Assembly (NCBI RefSeq): GCF_000297395.2
Contig: NZ_HF570108.1
Coordinates: 6,185,700 to 6,249,699 of the forward strand
From: Micromonospora lupini str. Lupac 08
GTDB taxonomy: Bacteria; Actinomycetota; Actinomycetes; Mycobacteriales; Micromonosporaceae
DNA: 64,000 bases
Reading direction: 5' to 3'
Part shown: in pieces, positions 34,077 to 40,990 of the stretch
Position numbering within the stretch: position 1 is the first letter of the stretch
Layout: every line of letters starts with the position of its first letter
Translations under genes and position numbers: made by a program
Notes under the pieces: generated by a model
Told to the model about the DNA's origin: nothing
Database searches by the model: none
What the model saw: only the letters and a program-made list of their open reading frames with translations

Positions 34077-34155
34077 GTTGCTCTCCGCCCGTGCGGCGGG
34101 GTCACTCGAAGCCGATGTTGCTCTCCGCCCGTGCGGCGGGGTCACTCGAAGCCGA
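34077..34155. repeat. 39-bp tandem duplication at the 3' end of a gene
   Basis: The 39 bases at 34077-34115 are repeated exactly at 34117-34155 (period 40; one base between). The second copy contains the stop and last four codons of the membrane-protein gene read on the minus strand; the first copy is a dead extra stop region just outside the gene. Confidence 0.9.
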
Positions 34156-34528
34156 GGGCCTTCGTCGTGGGCGGGCTGACGAGCAGCCAGCCGACGCCCA
34201 GGCCGAGCGCCATGAGCGGTACGCCCAACCAGCCCAGGCCGCCCTGGATCATGAACCAGCCGATCGGCAGCAGCATGAGCTGAAGGACGATGGCGGGGGC
34301 CCGCGCGCCGGCCTGTCGGCGCAGCAGCGCACGGCCCAGCGCCCAGAGCGCGACGGCCGCCCCGACGGCGAACGCGGTCACCAACGCCGACGCGAGGTCG
34401 GTGGTGGTGGCGGTGAGGTCGGCCCAGACCAGCCAGACCGCGATCAGCCCGACGGCGACCGCCTCCGCCCACAGCAGCCGCACCGCCCAGCGGAGGGTGA
34501 CGGGAATCGGGGCCGAGTCGATGGTCAC
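34142..34528 (-). CDS. small four-helix membrane protein, function unknown
   Basis: A 128-residue protein with four predicted membrane segments (about 14-33, 42-62, 72-92 and 95-112). I chose the GTG at 34528; the frame is open 28 codons further, but the N-terminal extension overlaps the start region of the divergent lipid kinase gene. The last codons and stop lie in the duplicated 39-bp segment. I do not recognise the family. Confidence 0.65.
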   Translation of the reverse strand: MTIDSAPIPVTLRWAVRLLWAEAVAVGLIAVWLVWADLTATTTDLASALVTAFAVGAAVALWALGRALLRRQAGARAPAIVLQLMLLPIGWFMIQGGLGWLGVPLMALGLGVGWLLVSPPTTKALGFE

Positions 34529-34571
34529 GCGCGCCACGATACCCGGGCTACCGAGAGGTACAGTGCCGCCC

Positions 34572-35522
34572 ATGCGGGCCGTCCTGGTGGTCAATCCGAA
34601 GGCCACCACCACCAGCGAACGCAGCCGGGACGTGCTTGTCCGGGCGCTGCGCAGCGAAGTCGACCTCAGCGTGCGCTACACCCGTCGCCGGGGGCACGCC
34701 ATGGCGCTGGCCCGGGAGGCCGCCGCCGAGGGGGTCGACCTCGTCGTCACCCTGGGTGGTGACGGCACCGTGAACGAGGTGGTGAACGGCCTGATGACGG
34801 CCGAGCCACCGGCCGGCGCCGAGGGCGCCTCGCTGGCGGAACGGCTGCCCGCGCTGGCCACCGTGCCGGGCGGGTCCACGAACGTGTTCGCCCGCGCGCT
34901 GGGCCTGCCCCGGGAATGGCCGGACGCGACCAGCATGATCCTCGAAGGGCTGCGCCTGGGCCGGCAGCGCACGGTCGGGCTGGGCCGCGCCGACGACCGC
35001 TACTTCACCTTCTGCGCCGGCTTCGGCCTGGACGCCGCGGTGATCCATCGGGTGGAGCAGGCCCGGCGGAAGGGTCGGGTCTCCACTCCCGGGCTCTACC
35101 TGCGCTCGATCATGGGCCAGTACTTCTTCGCCTCGGACCGGCGGCACCCGGCGATCAGCCTGGAGCGCCCGGGTGAGCCGGTGGAGGACGAGCTGGCCAC
35201 TGTCATCATCCAGAACACCGCCCCGTGGACGTACCTGGGCGACCGCGAGATCAACCCGAACCCGTCGGCGTCGTTCGACCTCGGGCTCGACGTGTTGGCG
35301 TTACGTCAGCTCCGGGTGGCTAGCACAACACGGACAGTGACGCAGTTCGCATCCCGTAAGCCGGATCCTCGCGGACGTCAGGTGTTACGGCTCCATGACA
35401 CGGCGGAGTTCACCCTGCTCTCCAGCCGTCCGCAGGCGTTCCAGCTGGACGGCGACTATCTCGGCGAGCGGGAGAAAGTCAGATTCACATCCATTCCGGC
35501 CGCACTCAGAGTAATCTGCTAG
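34572..35522 (+). CDS. diacylglycerol/lipid kinase family protein
   Basis: A 316-residue DAGK-catalytic-domain protein. VVNPKATTT at the N-terminus, the nucleotide-binding LGGDGTVNEVVNGL and TVPGGSTNVFARALGLP are the family signatures; the C-terminal beta-sandwich (about 150-316) has FQLDGDYLGE. It phosphorylates a lipid, probably diacylglycerol or an undecaprenol-like alcohol. The last 75 codons use less GC-rich codons than the rest, including two TTA codons (35301-35303 and 35385-35387). ATG start at 34572. Confidence 0.88.
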   Translation: MRAVLVVNPKATTTSERSRDVLVRALRSEVDLSVRYTRRRGHAMALAREAAAEGVDLVVTLGGDGTVNEVVNGLMTAEPPAGAEGASLAERLPALATVPGGSTNVFARALGLPREWPDATSMILEGLRLGRQRTVGLGRADDRYFTFCAGFGLDAAVIHRVEQARRKGRVSTPGLYLRSIMGQYFFASDRRHPAISLERPGEPVEDELATVIIQNTAPWTYLGDREINPNPSASFDLGLDVLALRQLRVASTTRTVTQFASRKPDPRGRQVLRLHDTAEFTLLSSRPQAFQLDGDYLGEREKVRFTSIPAALRVIC

Positions 35523-35969
35523 GTCTCGGGTACTGCCCTTGGTCGGCGCGGCACCGCAACCGCAACGACGGGTGCCGCCACACCGAGGGGCAGGTGCCGG
35601 AAATGTCAGCAATGTCACGCGGACTGTACTATATTGATCCTCGGCTGTGGCACGGCGGGTAACCAGGAACGCACTGGAACCCGGACAAATAGGTTGTGGG
35701 CTTGCTCACCGCCCGGAGTTTTTCCGAGCGTCACCCTTGACATCACGAGCGTTCGTGAAAGTATTCACAAGCGAACTTGAGTTACCGGGACATTGCCTGG
35801 ATATGCTCGTCAGGTTGAGCTGTTCCAGCAGGTCCCCGGCGATCACCGCCTGCTCACGCACTGCCGAATGGTCGGACGCGAACTGTCACCACCGGCACTG
35901 CGGATGCATATAGGAAAAGCACGACTAGCAATTGTTTGCCACCCATCCAGAATGAGGAGTGTTGCCGCC
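35523..35969 (+). other. 447-nt AT-rich gap: 5' region of whiB1
   Basis: I see no convincing gene here. An 88-codon ORF at 35647-35913 has no family resemblance. Base composition is clearly less GC-rich than the flanks. The stretch holds the candidate whiB1 promoter at 35737-35765 and then about 200 nt of probable untranslated leader, including a run near 35900-35940 (GCATATAGGAAAAG, CTAGCAATTG) that could contain a second promoter. Confidence 0.6.
35737..35765 (+). promoter_or_regulatory. candidate whiB1 promoter with internal inverted repeat
   Basis: A perfect TTGACA (35737-35742), a 17-nt spacer and AGTATT (35760-35765) form a plausible promoter. The spacer contains a perfect inverted repeat TCACGA-GCGT-TCGTGA (35743-35758), placed where a repressor would compete with polymerase. 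Confidence 0.5.
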
Positions 35970-36227
35970 ATGGACTGGCGTCACCATGCTGTCTGCCGCG
36001 ACGAGGACCCGGAGCTGTTCTTCCCGATTGGGACGTCCGGACCGGCTCTCCTGCAGGTCGAGCAGGCCAAGGCCGTCTGCAGGCGCTGCTCCGTGACCGA
36101 CCAGTGCCTGCAGTGGGCGCTCGAGTCCGGTCAGGACGCCGGCGTCTGGGGCGGGATGAGCGAGGAGGAGCGGCGCGCTGTGAAGCGGCGCGGCGGCCTC
36201 CGGGTGCTGCGCGCTCACTCCGCCTGA
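35970..36227 (+). CDS. whiB1: WhiB1/WblE-type iron-sulfur transcription factor
   Basis: An 85-residue WhiB-like protein of WhiB1 size. Four Cys bind the [4Fe-4S] cluster: C9 (HHAVC), the CRRC pair (KAVCRRC) and C-x5 later (VTDQC). The GVWGGMSEEERRAVKRR segment carries the family G[VI]WGG turn and basic DNA-binding tail. WhiB1 binds the principal sigma factor and responds to nitric oxide in mycobacteria. ATG start at 35970; GAGGAG lies about 10 nt upstream. A hairpin follows. Confidence 0.92.
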   Translation: MDWRHHAVCRDEDPELFFPIGTSGPALLQVEQAKAVCRRCSVTDQCLQWALESGQDAGVWGGMSEEERRAVKRRGGLRVLRAHSA

Positions 36228-36247
36228 TCCCCCAACGACACAGCTGC

Positions 36248-36277
36248 ACGCCCCGGCGGGTCCGCCTGCCGGGGCGT
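36248..36277. terminator. bidirectional hairpin between whiB1 and the chelatase gene
   Basis: A perfect 10-bp inverted repeat (ACGCCCCGGC and its complement), extendable by three pairs, lies between the convergent whiB1 and chelatase genes. Confidence 0.7.
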
Positions 36278-36309
36278 ACTGCTGTCCCGACCCACCAGCG
36301 TCCGCGCCG

Positions 36310-37113
36310 TCAGCCCGTCGGTGCCAGCGCACCCCGGTCGTCGACCCGGCGTAGCACCAGCTCGGCCAGCTCGGGCGCATCAGTCAGCGGGGCCGCCACC
36401 GCCACCGCACCGGCCGCCCGAGCCGAGTCGGCCACCGCGTCGTGGAACAGACCGGGCGCGAGGAAGTACGCGGACACCGCCACCCGCCGTGCGCCGGCCG
36501 CCCGCAGCCGGGCCACCGCCACACCTGTCGCCGGTGGGGCCGCCGAGGCGTACGACACCCGGCAGGGCACCCCGAACTCCGCGCCGAGCGCGTCCGCCAC
36601 CCGGCCCACCGAACCGCGCGCCCGCGCGTCCCTGGTACCCGCGGCGGCCAGCACCAGCGCGTCGAAGCGCCCCGGGTCGACCTCGCCGAGCCGACGGCGC
36701 AGCCCCGCCAGCAGCGCCGGCGCCACCGTTCCGTCCGCCGGGCCGAGCACGTCGGTCACCCGTACCGCCAGTGGGGGGCCGGCCTCCGTCGCGGCGGCGA
36801 CGGCCGCCGGAATGTCCACCCGACGGTGGTACGCGGCTGTCAGCAGCAGTGGCACGACCACCGCACGCGGATGCCCGGCCTCGGCCAGCATGCGCAGCAC
36901 GTCGGTCGGGCCCGGCTCGGTGTGGTCCAGCCAACTCGCCCACACGGACAGGCCGGGCCGGACGGCCGACACCGCCCGGGCCAGCGCCCGGGTGGCCTCG
37001 GCCGCTCGCGGATCCCGGCTGCCGTGGGCGACAAGCACCACCGGGGCCGCCCCGCCGGCCGCGTCAGGGCCGGTCGGGGTCGTCGACGACGGGGTCAGAC
37101 GTGCAGCCCGCAC
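36310..37113 (-). CDS. CbiX/SirB-like sirohydrochlorin chelatase
   Basis: A 267-residue protein with two related CbiX-type halves. The first begins with VVLVAHGSRDP, which holds the metal-binding His, and continues to WLDHTEPGPTDVL; the second has the ALVLAAAGTRD and AYFLAPGLFHD segments. It should insert iron into sirohydrochlorin, giving the siroheme needed by the sulfite reductase of the same operon. The GTG at 37113 would overlap the end of cysH by 19 nt; GTG codons nearer the VVLVAHGS motif are alternatives. Confidence 0.82.
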   Translation of the reverse strand: MRAARLTPSSTTPTGPDAAGGAAPVVLVAHGSRDPRAAEATRALARAVSAVRPGLSVWASWLDHTEPGPTDVLRMLAEAGHPRAVVVPLLLTAAYHRRVDIPAAVAAATEAGPPLAVRVTDVLGPADGTVAPALLAGLRRRLGEVDPGRFDALVLAAAGTRDARARGSVGRVADALGAEFGVPCRVSYASAAPPATGVAVARLRAAGARRVAVSAYFLAPGLFHDAVADSARAAGAVAVAAPLTDAPELAELVLRRVDDRGALAPTG

Positions 37114-37856
37114 TCGGTCTTCTCGAACATGGCCCACCGGCCGGCCCGCGGGTCCTCGCCGGCCTTCGTCCGTCGGGTGCACGGCCAGCAGCCGATCGAG
37201 CCGTAGCCCTGCTTGAACAGCTCGTTGACCGGGACGTTCCAGCGGGCGATGTAGGCGTCCACATCCTGCTGCGACCAGGCCGCGATCGGGTTGACCTTGA
37301 CCTTGCCGCGCCGCGCGTCGAACGTCACCACCGGCGTGTTGGCACGGGTCGGCGACTCGTCCCGGCGCAGGCCGGCGGCCCACGCGTCGTATCCGGACAG
37401 CGCCCGCTCCAGCGGCTCCACCTTGCGCAGCTGGCAGCAGTCGTCCGGCGACTTGTTGAACAGTCGCGGGCCGTACTGGCCGTCCTGCTGGCCGACGGTG
37501 AGCCGGGGCCGGATGGACCGGACGTTCACCGGCAGCGTCCGGGCCACCTCGTCGCGGACCCGCAGCGTCTCGGGGAAGTGCAGACCGGTGTCGAGGAAGA
37601 CCACGTCCACGCCCGGGGCCACCCGGGACACCAGGTGAGCCAGGACGGCGTCGGCCATCGAGCTGGTCACGCAGAAGCGGTCACCGAAGGTCTGCGCCGC
37701 CCAGCGGGCGATCTCCAGTGCGGGGGCGCCCTCCAGGTCCTGAGCAGCCTGCTCGGCAAGCGTCCGCAGCTCGTCCGGGCTGCGTCCGGCCGCGTCGGTC
37801 GACGTCTGCGCGCCCGGGCCGACCAGGCGCAGGCTCGCGGCGGAGACGAGGCTCAT
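37095..37856 (-). CDS. cysH: adenylylsulfate (APS) reductase, 4Fe-4S type
   Basis: A 253-residue CysH. A PP-loop-like TSSMADAVL segment lies near residue 65; the paired cysteines DDCCQLRKVEPL and GCWPCTRR bind a [4Fe-4S] cluster, marking an APS rather than a PAPS reductase. The C-terminal ECGLHV carries the catalytic Cys. It reduces APS to sulfite with thioredoxin. The ATG at 37856 overlaps the stop of the small zinc-ribbon gene (ATGA). Confidence 0.96.
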   Translation of the reverse strand: MSLVSAASLRLVGPGAQTSTDAAGRSPDELRTLAEQAAQDLEGAPALEIARWAAQTFGDRFCVTSSMADAVLAHLVSRVAPGVDVVFLDTGLHFPETLRVRDEVARTLPVNVRSIRPRLTVGQQDGQYGPRLFNKSPDDCCQLRKVEPLERALSGYDAWAAGLRRDESPTRANTPVVTFDARRGKVKVNPIAAWSQQDVDAYIARWNVPVNELFKQGYGSIGCWPCTRRTKAGEDPRAGRWAMFEKTECGLHV

Positions 37857-38014
37857 CGGGTCACCGCCCGGGAGAGCAGCCCGGTGAACTTCACCGAGAA
37901 GACCCGTGCGCAGGCGTGGCACTCCCAGGCGCCGTGCCCCGCCTCGTGCGGCCGCAGGTCCTCCTCGCCGCAGTACGGGCAGTACAGGGGTGCCGCTCGG
38001 TTCTCGCTGCTCAC
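37853..38014 (-). CDS. 53-residue zinc-ribbon protein in the sulfite reductase operon
   Basis: A 53-residue protein with two C-x2-C knuckles (CPYC at about 12-15 and CHAC at about 31-34), a basic C-terminus and no membrane segment. Its GTG start overlaps the sulfite reductase stop (GTGA) and its stop overlaps the cysH ATG (ATGA), so it is locked between the two reductases and translated in step with them. From memory, a small gene in this position recurs in actinomycetes. A zinc or iron-sulfur role, or electron transfer to the reductases, is possible but unproven. Confidence 0.75.
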   Translation of the reverse strand: MSSENRAAPLYCPYCGEEDLRPHEAGHGAWECHACARVFSVKFTGLLSRAVTR

Positions 38015-39723
38015 CGCAGTTCCTCCTCGTCGACTCTGATCACCCAGTTGGCGAACGTCTCGCCCTCGCTCCGCCCGGCCAGGTAACGACGGGCCAGCCG
38101 TTCCACGTACTCCGGAAGCTCTTCGGCGGTGGTCTTCAGGCCGCGCAGCTTGCGGCCGAAACCGGCGGTCTGGCCCTGGGCCATGCCCAGGCCCCCGCCG
38201 AGGTGCACCTGGAAGCCCTCCACCTGGCGGCCGTCCGGGCCGACCACCAGCTGACCCTTGAGGCCGATGTCGGCGACCTGGGTGCGGGCGCAGGCGTTCG
38301 GACAGCCGTTGATGTGGATCGAGATGTCCGCGTCGAAGTCGCGCAGCCGCTGCTCCAGCCGGGCCACCAGCTCCTCGCCGCGGGCCTTCGTCTCGACGAT
38401 GGCCAGCTTGCAGTACTCGATGCCGGTGCACGCCATCGTGCCGCGTCGCCAGGCCGACGGTCGGGCCTCCAGCCCGATCCCGCGCAGCGCGTCGACAAGC
38501 GACTCCGTCCGCTCCGACGGCACGTCGAGCACCAGCAGCTTCTGGTACGGGGTCAGCCGCACCCGGTCGCTGCCGTGCGCCTCGACCACGTCGGCCAGTT
38601 GGGCGAGCTGCCCACCGGAGACCCGCCCGACCACCGGGGCGGCGCCCACGTAGTGCCGTCCGTCGGCCTGCTCGTGCACGCCCACGTGGTCGACAGGCTT
38701 GGACGGCAGGACCGGCGCGGGGCCGTCGAGCAGCGTACGGCCCAGGTACTCCTTCTCCAGGACCTCCCGGAACCGCTCCACGCCCCAGTCGGCCACCAGG
38801 AACTTCAGCCGGGCCCGGTTGCGCAGCCGCCGGTAGCCGTAGTCGCGGAAGATCCCGACCACGCCGGCCCACACGTCGGGGATCTCGGCCAGCGGCACCC
38901 AGGCCCCGAGCCGCTGGGCGAGCATCGGGTTGGTGGAGAGCCCGCCACCGACCCAGAGGTCGAAGCCGGGGCCGTGCTCGGGGTGGTCGACACCGAGCAG
39001 AGCGATGTCGTTCGACTCGTACGGGGTGTCGACCAGCCAGGAGATGGACGTCTTGAACTTGCGGGGCAGGTTGGAGAACTGCTTGTCACCGACGTACCGG
39101 GCGACGATCTCGTCGATCGCCGGGGTCGGGTCGACCAGCTCGTCGCGGGCCACCCCGGCGACCGGGCTGCCCAGCACGATCCGGGGGCAGTCGCCGCACG
39201 CCTCGGTGGTCTGCAGGCCGACCGACTCCAGCCGCCGCCAGATCTCCGGCATGTCCTCGACGCGGATCCAGTGGTACTGGATGTTCTGCCGGTCGGTGAT
39301 GTCGGCGGTGTCCCGGGCGAACTCGCGGGAGATGTCCGCGATCACCCGCAGCTGGGCCAGGCTGAGCTGGCCGCCGTCGATGCGGACCCGGAGCATGAAG
39401 AACTCGTCCTCCAGCTCGTGCGGCTCCAGCACCGCGGTGCGCCCGCCGTCGATGCCCGCCTTGCGCTGGGTGTAGAGGCCCCACCAGCGGAAACGGCCGC
39501 GCAGATCCTGCGGGTCGATGGAGGCGAAGCCGCGGTGCGCGTAGATGTTCTCGATGCGGGCCCGGACGTTGAGCGGGTCGTCGTCCTTCTTGATCCGCTC
39601 GTTGGGGTTGAGGGGCTCGCGGTGGCCGAGCGCCCACTGACCCTCACCCCGGGGCCGGCGTGGCGCCCGGGCCGGGCGGGCCGTCGGGTCCTCGGAACGG
39701 GCCGGGATGCTGCTGACCGCCAT
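38011..39723 (-). CDS. sir: ferredoxin-dependent assimilatory sulfite reductase
   Basis: A 570-residue nitrite/sulfite reductase with two ferredoxin-like half domains alternating with two siroheme/Fe4S4 domains. The cluster and siroheme cysteines are TMACTGIEYC and NGCPNACAR (C-x5-C and C-x3-C); TDRQNIQYHW is the first-half signature. It reduces sulfite to sulfide with ferredoxin. It is the first structural gene after the leader and hairpins. ATG start at 39723 with upstream GGAGG. Confidence 0.95.
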   Translation of the reverse strand: MAVSSIPARSEDPTARPARAPRRPRGEGQWALGHREPLNPNERIKKDDDPLNVRARIENIYAHRGFASIDPQDLRGRFRWWGLYTQRKAGIDGGRTAVLEPHELEDEFFMLRVRIDGGQLSLAQLRVIADISREFARDTADITDRQNIQYHWIRVEDMPEIWRRLESVGLQTTEACGDCPRIVLGSPVAGVARDELVDPTPAIDEIVARYVGDKQFSNLPRKFKTSISWLVDTPYESNDIALLGVDHPEHGPGFDLWVGGGLSTNPMLAQRLGAWVPLAEIPDVWAGVVGIFRDYGYRRLRNRARLKFLVADWGVERFREVLEKEYLGRTLLDGPAPVLPSKPVDHVGVHEQADGRHYVGAAPVVGRVSGGQLAQLADVVEAHGSDRVRLTPYQKLLVLDVPSERTESLVDALRGIGLEARPSAWRRGTMACTGIEYCKLAIVETKARGEELVARLEQRLRDFDADISIHINGCPNACARTQVADIGLKGQLVVGPDGRQVEGFQVHLGGGLGMAQGQTAGFGRKLRGLKTTAEELPEYVERLARRYLAGRSEGETFANWVIRVDEEELR

Positions 39724-39777
39724 CGCGGCGTCCTCCGTTGTCTGCTGTGCCTCGGGCTACGCGGGGCGCGGCGGCCG

Positions 39778-39792
39778 GCCCGCGAAGCGGGC
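39778..39792 (-). terminator. attenuator-like hairpin 2 between leader and sulfite reductase
   Basis: A perfect 6-bp stem (GCCCGC and complement) with a 3-nt loop lies 55 nt upstream of the sulfite reductase ATG on the minus strand. With the hairpin at 39818-39832 it forms two alternatives for transcription or translation control after the leader peptide. Confidence 0.45.
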
Positions 39793-39817
39793 GGGACAAC
39801 GGTGTCTTCAGACAGCC

Positions 39818-39832
39818 GGCGCGGAGCGCGCC
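39818..39832 (-). terminator. attenuator-like hairpin 1 after the leader peptide
   Basis: A perfect 6-bp stem (GGCGCG and complement) with a 3-nt loop begins about 24 nt after the leader-peptide stop. Together with the hairpin at 39778-39792 it could act in attenuation. Confidence 0.45.
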
Positions 39833-39855
39833 CGAGACGAATTGGTCGGGCGTCG

Positions 39856-39951
39856 TCAGTAGGCCGGACAGATCGCGCTGCGCACGCGGCCGTAATCGAC
39901 GTGGCGACGAGCCACGAAGCGGCGGACGACTGCGGCGGTCATACGGGCCAT
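39856..39951 (-). CDS. sulfur-gene leader peptide
   Basis: A 31-codon ORF (or 28 codons from the ATG at 39942) ending in RRHVDYGRV followed by RSAICPAY. It lies 132 nt upstream of the sulfite reductase gene in the same direction, and I recognise the HVDxxRV...C pattern from short putative leader peptides upstream of sulfur-assimilation operons in actinomycetes. Translation is proposed to sense cysteine supply: the Cys codon near the end would stall the ribosome and alter downstream folding. No clear SD is visible at either ATG. Confidence 0.65.
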   Translation of the reverse strand: MARMTAAVVRRFVARRHVDYGRVRSAICPAY

Positions 39952-40015
39952 GCTGCCACATCGCATGGGGGCCGGCCAATGTACACGTGCTGGATCCCAC
40001 ATCACGGGCCCAGGG

Positions 40016-40927
40016 TCAGTCGACGAGCTGGTCACCGAGGACAGTTCGGGCATAGCGCACCACTCTCCCCTGCCGTACGCCGACGACCAGGCCGTTGTCC
40101 CGCAGCGTCGTGAGGTGGTGCGACGCCGTCGCCGGCGCGAGGCCCAGCATCGCGGCCAGCTCGCCGGTGCTCAGCGGCGAGTCGAGCAGGGAGAGCACCG
40201 CCGCCCGCGTACCGCCGAGCAGGGCGCCCAGCGCCGCGCTGGGCGGCGGCGAGTCCCACAGCCCGCCCAGCCCCACCGGCGGATAGCAGAGGGCCGGCCC
40301 GGCGTCCCCTTCCATGATCGCGTGCACCGTCGGTCCGGAGAACGCGGTGGGCAGCAGCGTCCACGGGCGTCCGTCCGGACCGGGCGGCCGAGTCGTGCCG
40401 ACGGCGACCCGCAGCGCCGCACCGTCCCAGCGGATCAACGGGTGCAGCTCGCGGAGCAGGGTCCGCCCACCCTGCTCGGCGGCGAGCAGGGTCCGCCGCC
40501 GGATGTCGGCCAGCGCGAGCGCCCGCAGCCGGGGCCAGTCCGGTGCGATCAGCAGGGTGAAGTACCGGCGCAGCTGCGCGACCAGCTCGTCCGGGGCGAG
40601 CCGGGGTGCGCCGGCCCGGTCCAGTTGCCGCCGCACCCGGGCCGGGTCGGTGCCGGCGACCGCCCGCAACTCGGCCGCCAGGTTCGGTGCCACGCCGATC
40701 GGAGTGAGGAAGTCCGGCACGTAGCCGTTCGACGACCGGAGCACCGCCAACAGCGGCTCCAGGCCGGCGCCCGGCAGCAGCCGTTCGGCACGTTCCCGCC
40801 ACGGACGGTGCATCCAGTACTTCGCCGGCTTGCGCAGCGCCCAGGAGCTCGCCACCAACTCCGCAAGCGGCGAGTGCACGAACCGGACCCGACTCAGGTC
40901 GTCGGGTGAGAACCGAACCTCGATCAC
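40016..40927 (-). CDS. ArsR-family (winged-helix) transcriptional regulator with N-terminal DUF5937-like domain
   Basis: A 303-residue protein whose DNA-binding domain sits at the C-terminus: LLDSPLSTGELAAMLGLAP with ATASHHLTTLRDNGLV is a typical ArsR helix-turn-helix (about 225-285). The first 200 residues, with FVHSPLAELVASSW, form a helical effector region of the kind called DUF5937. No metal-binding Cys pair is present. The GTG at 40927 is divergent from the aldo/keto reductase gene with 63 nt between, so the reductase is the natural target. Confidence 0.78.
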   Translation of the reverse strand: MIEVRFSPDDLSRVRFVHSPLAELVASSWALRKPAKYWMHRPWRERAERLLPGAGLEPLLAVLRSSNGYVPDFLTPIGVAPNLAAELRAVAGTDPARVRRQLDRAGAPRLAPDELVAQLRRYFTLLIAPDWPRLRALALADIRRRTLLAAEQGGRTLLRELHPLIRWDGAALRVAVGTTRPPGPDGRPWTLLPTAFSGPTVHAIMEGDAGPALCYPPVGLGGLWDSPPPSAALGALLGGTRAAVLSLLDSPLSTGELAAMLGLAPATASHHLTTLRDNGLVVGVRQGRVVRYARTVLGDQLVD

Positions 40928-40990
40928 CGACGGATTCGACCACGTTCGAACGGTTCGGCGACAGCGCCGGAGCACCCCGAGGATCCGCAC

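Noticed and set aside
35647..35913. An 88-codon ORF in the whiB1 upstream region
   Set aside because: No conserved pattern, unusual amino-acid mix, and overlap with a likely promoter. Treated as non-coding.
38011..39723. Alternative naming of the sulfite reductase as nitrite reductase
   Set aside because: The families share motifs, but the operon with cysH, a chelatase and a sulfur-type leader points to sulfite.
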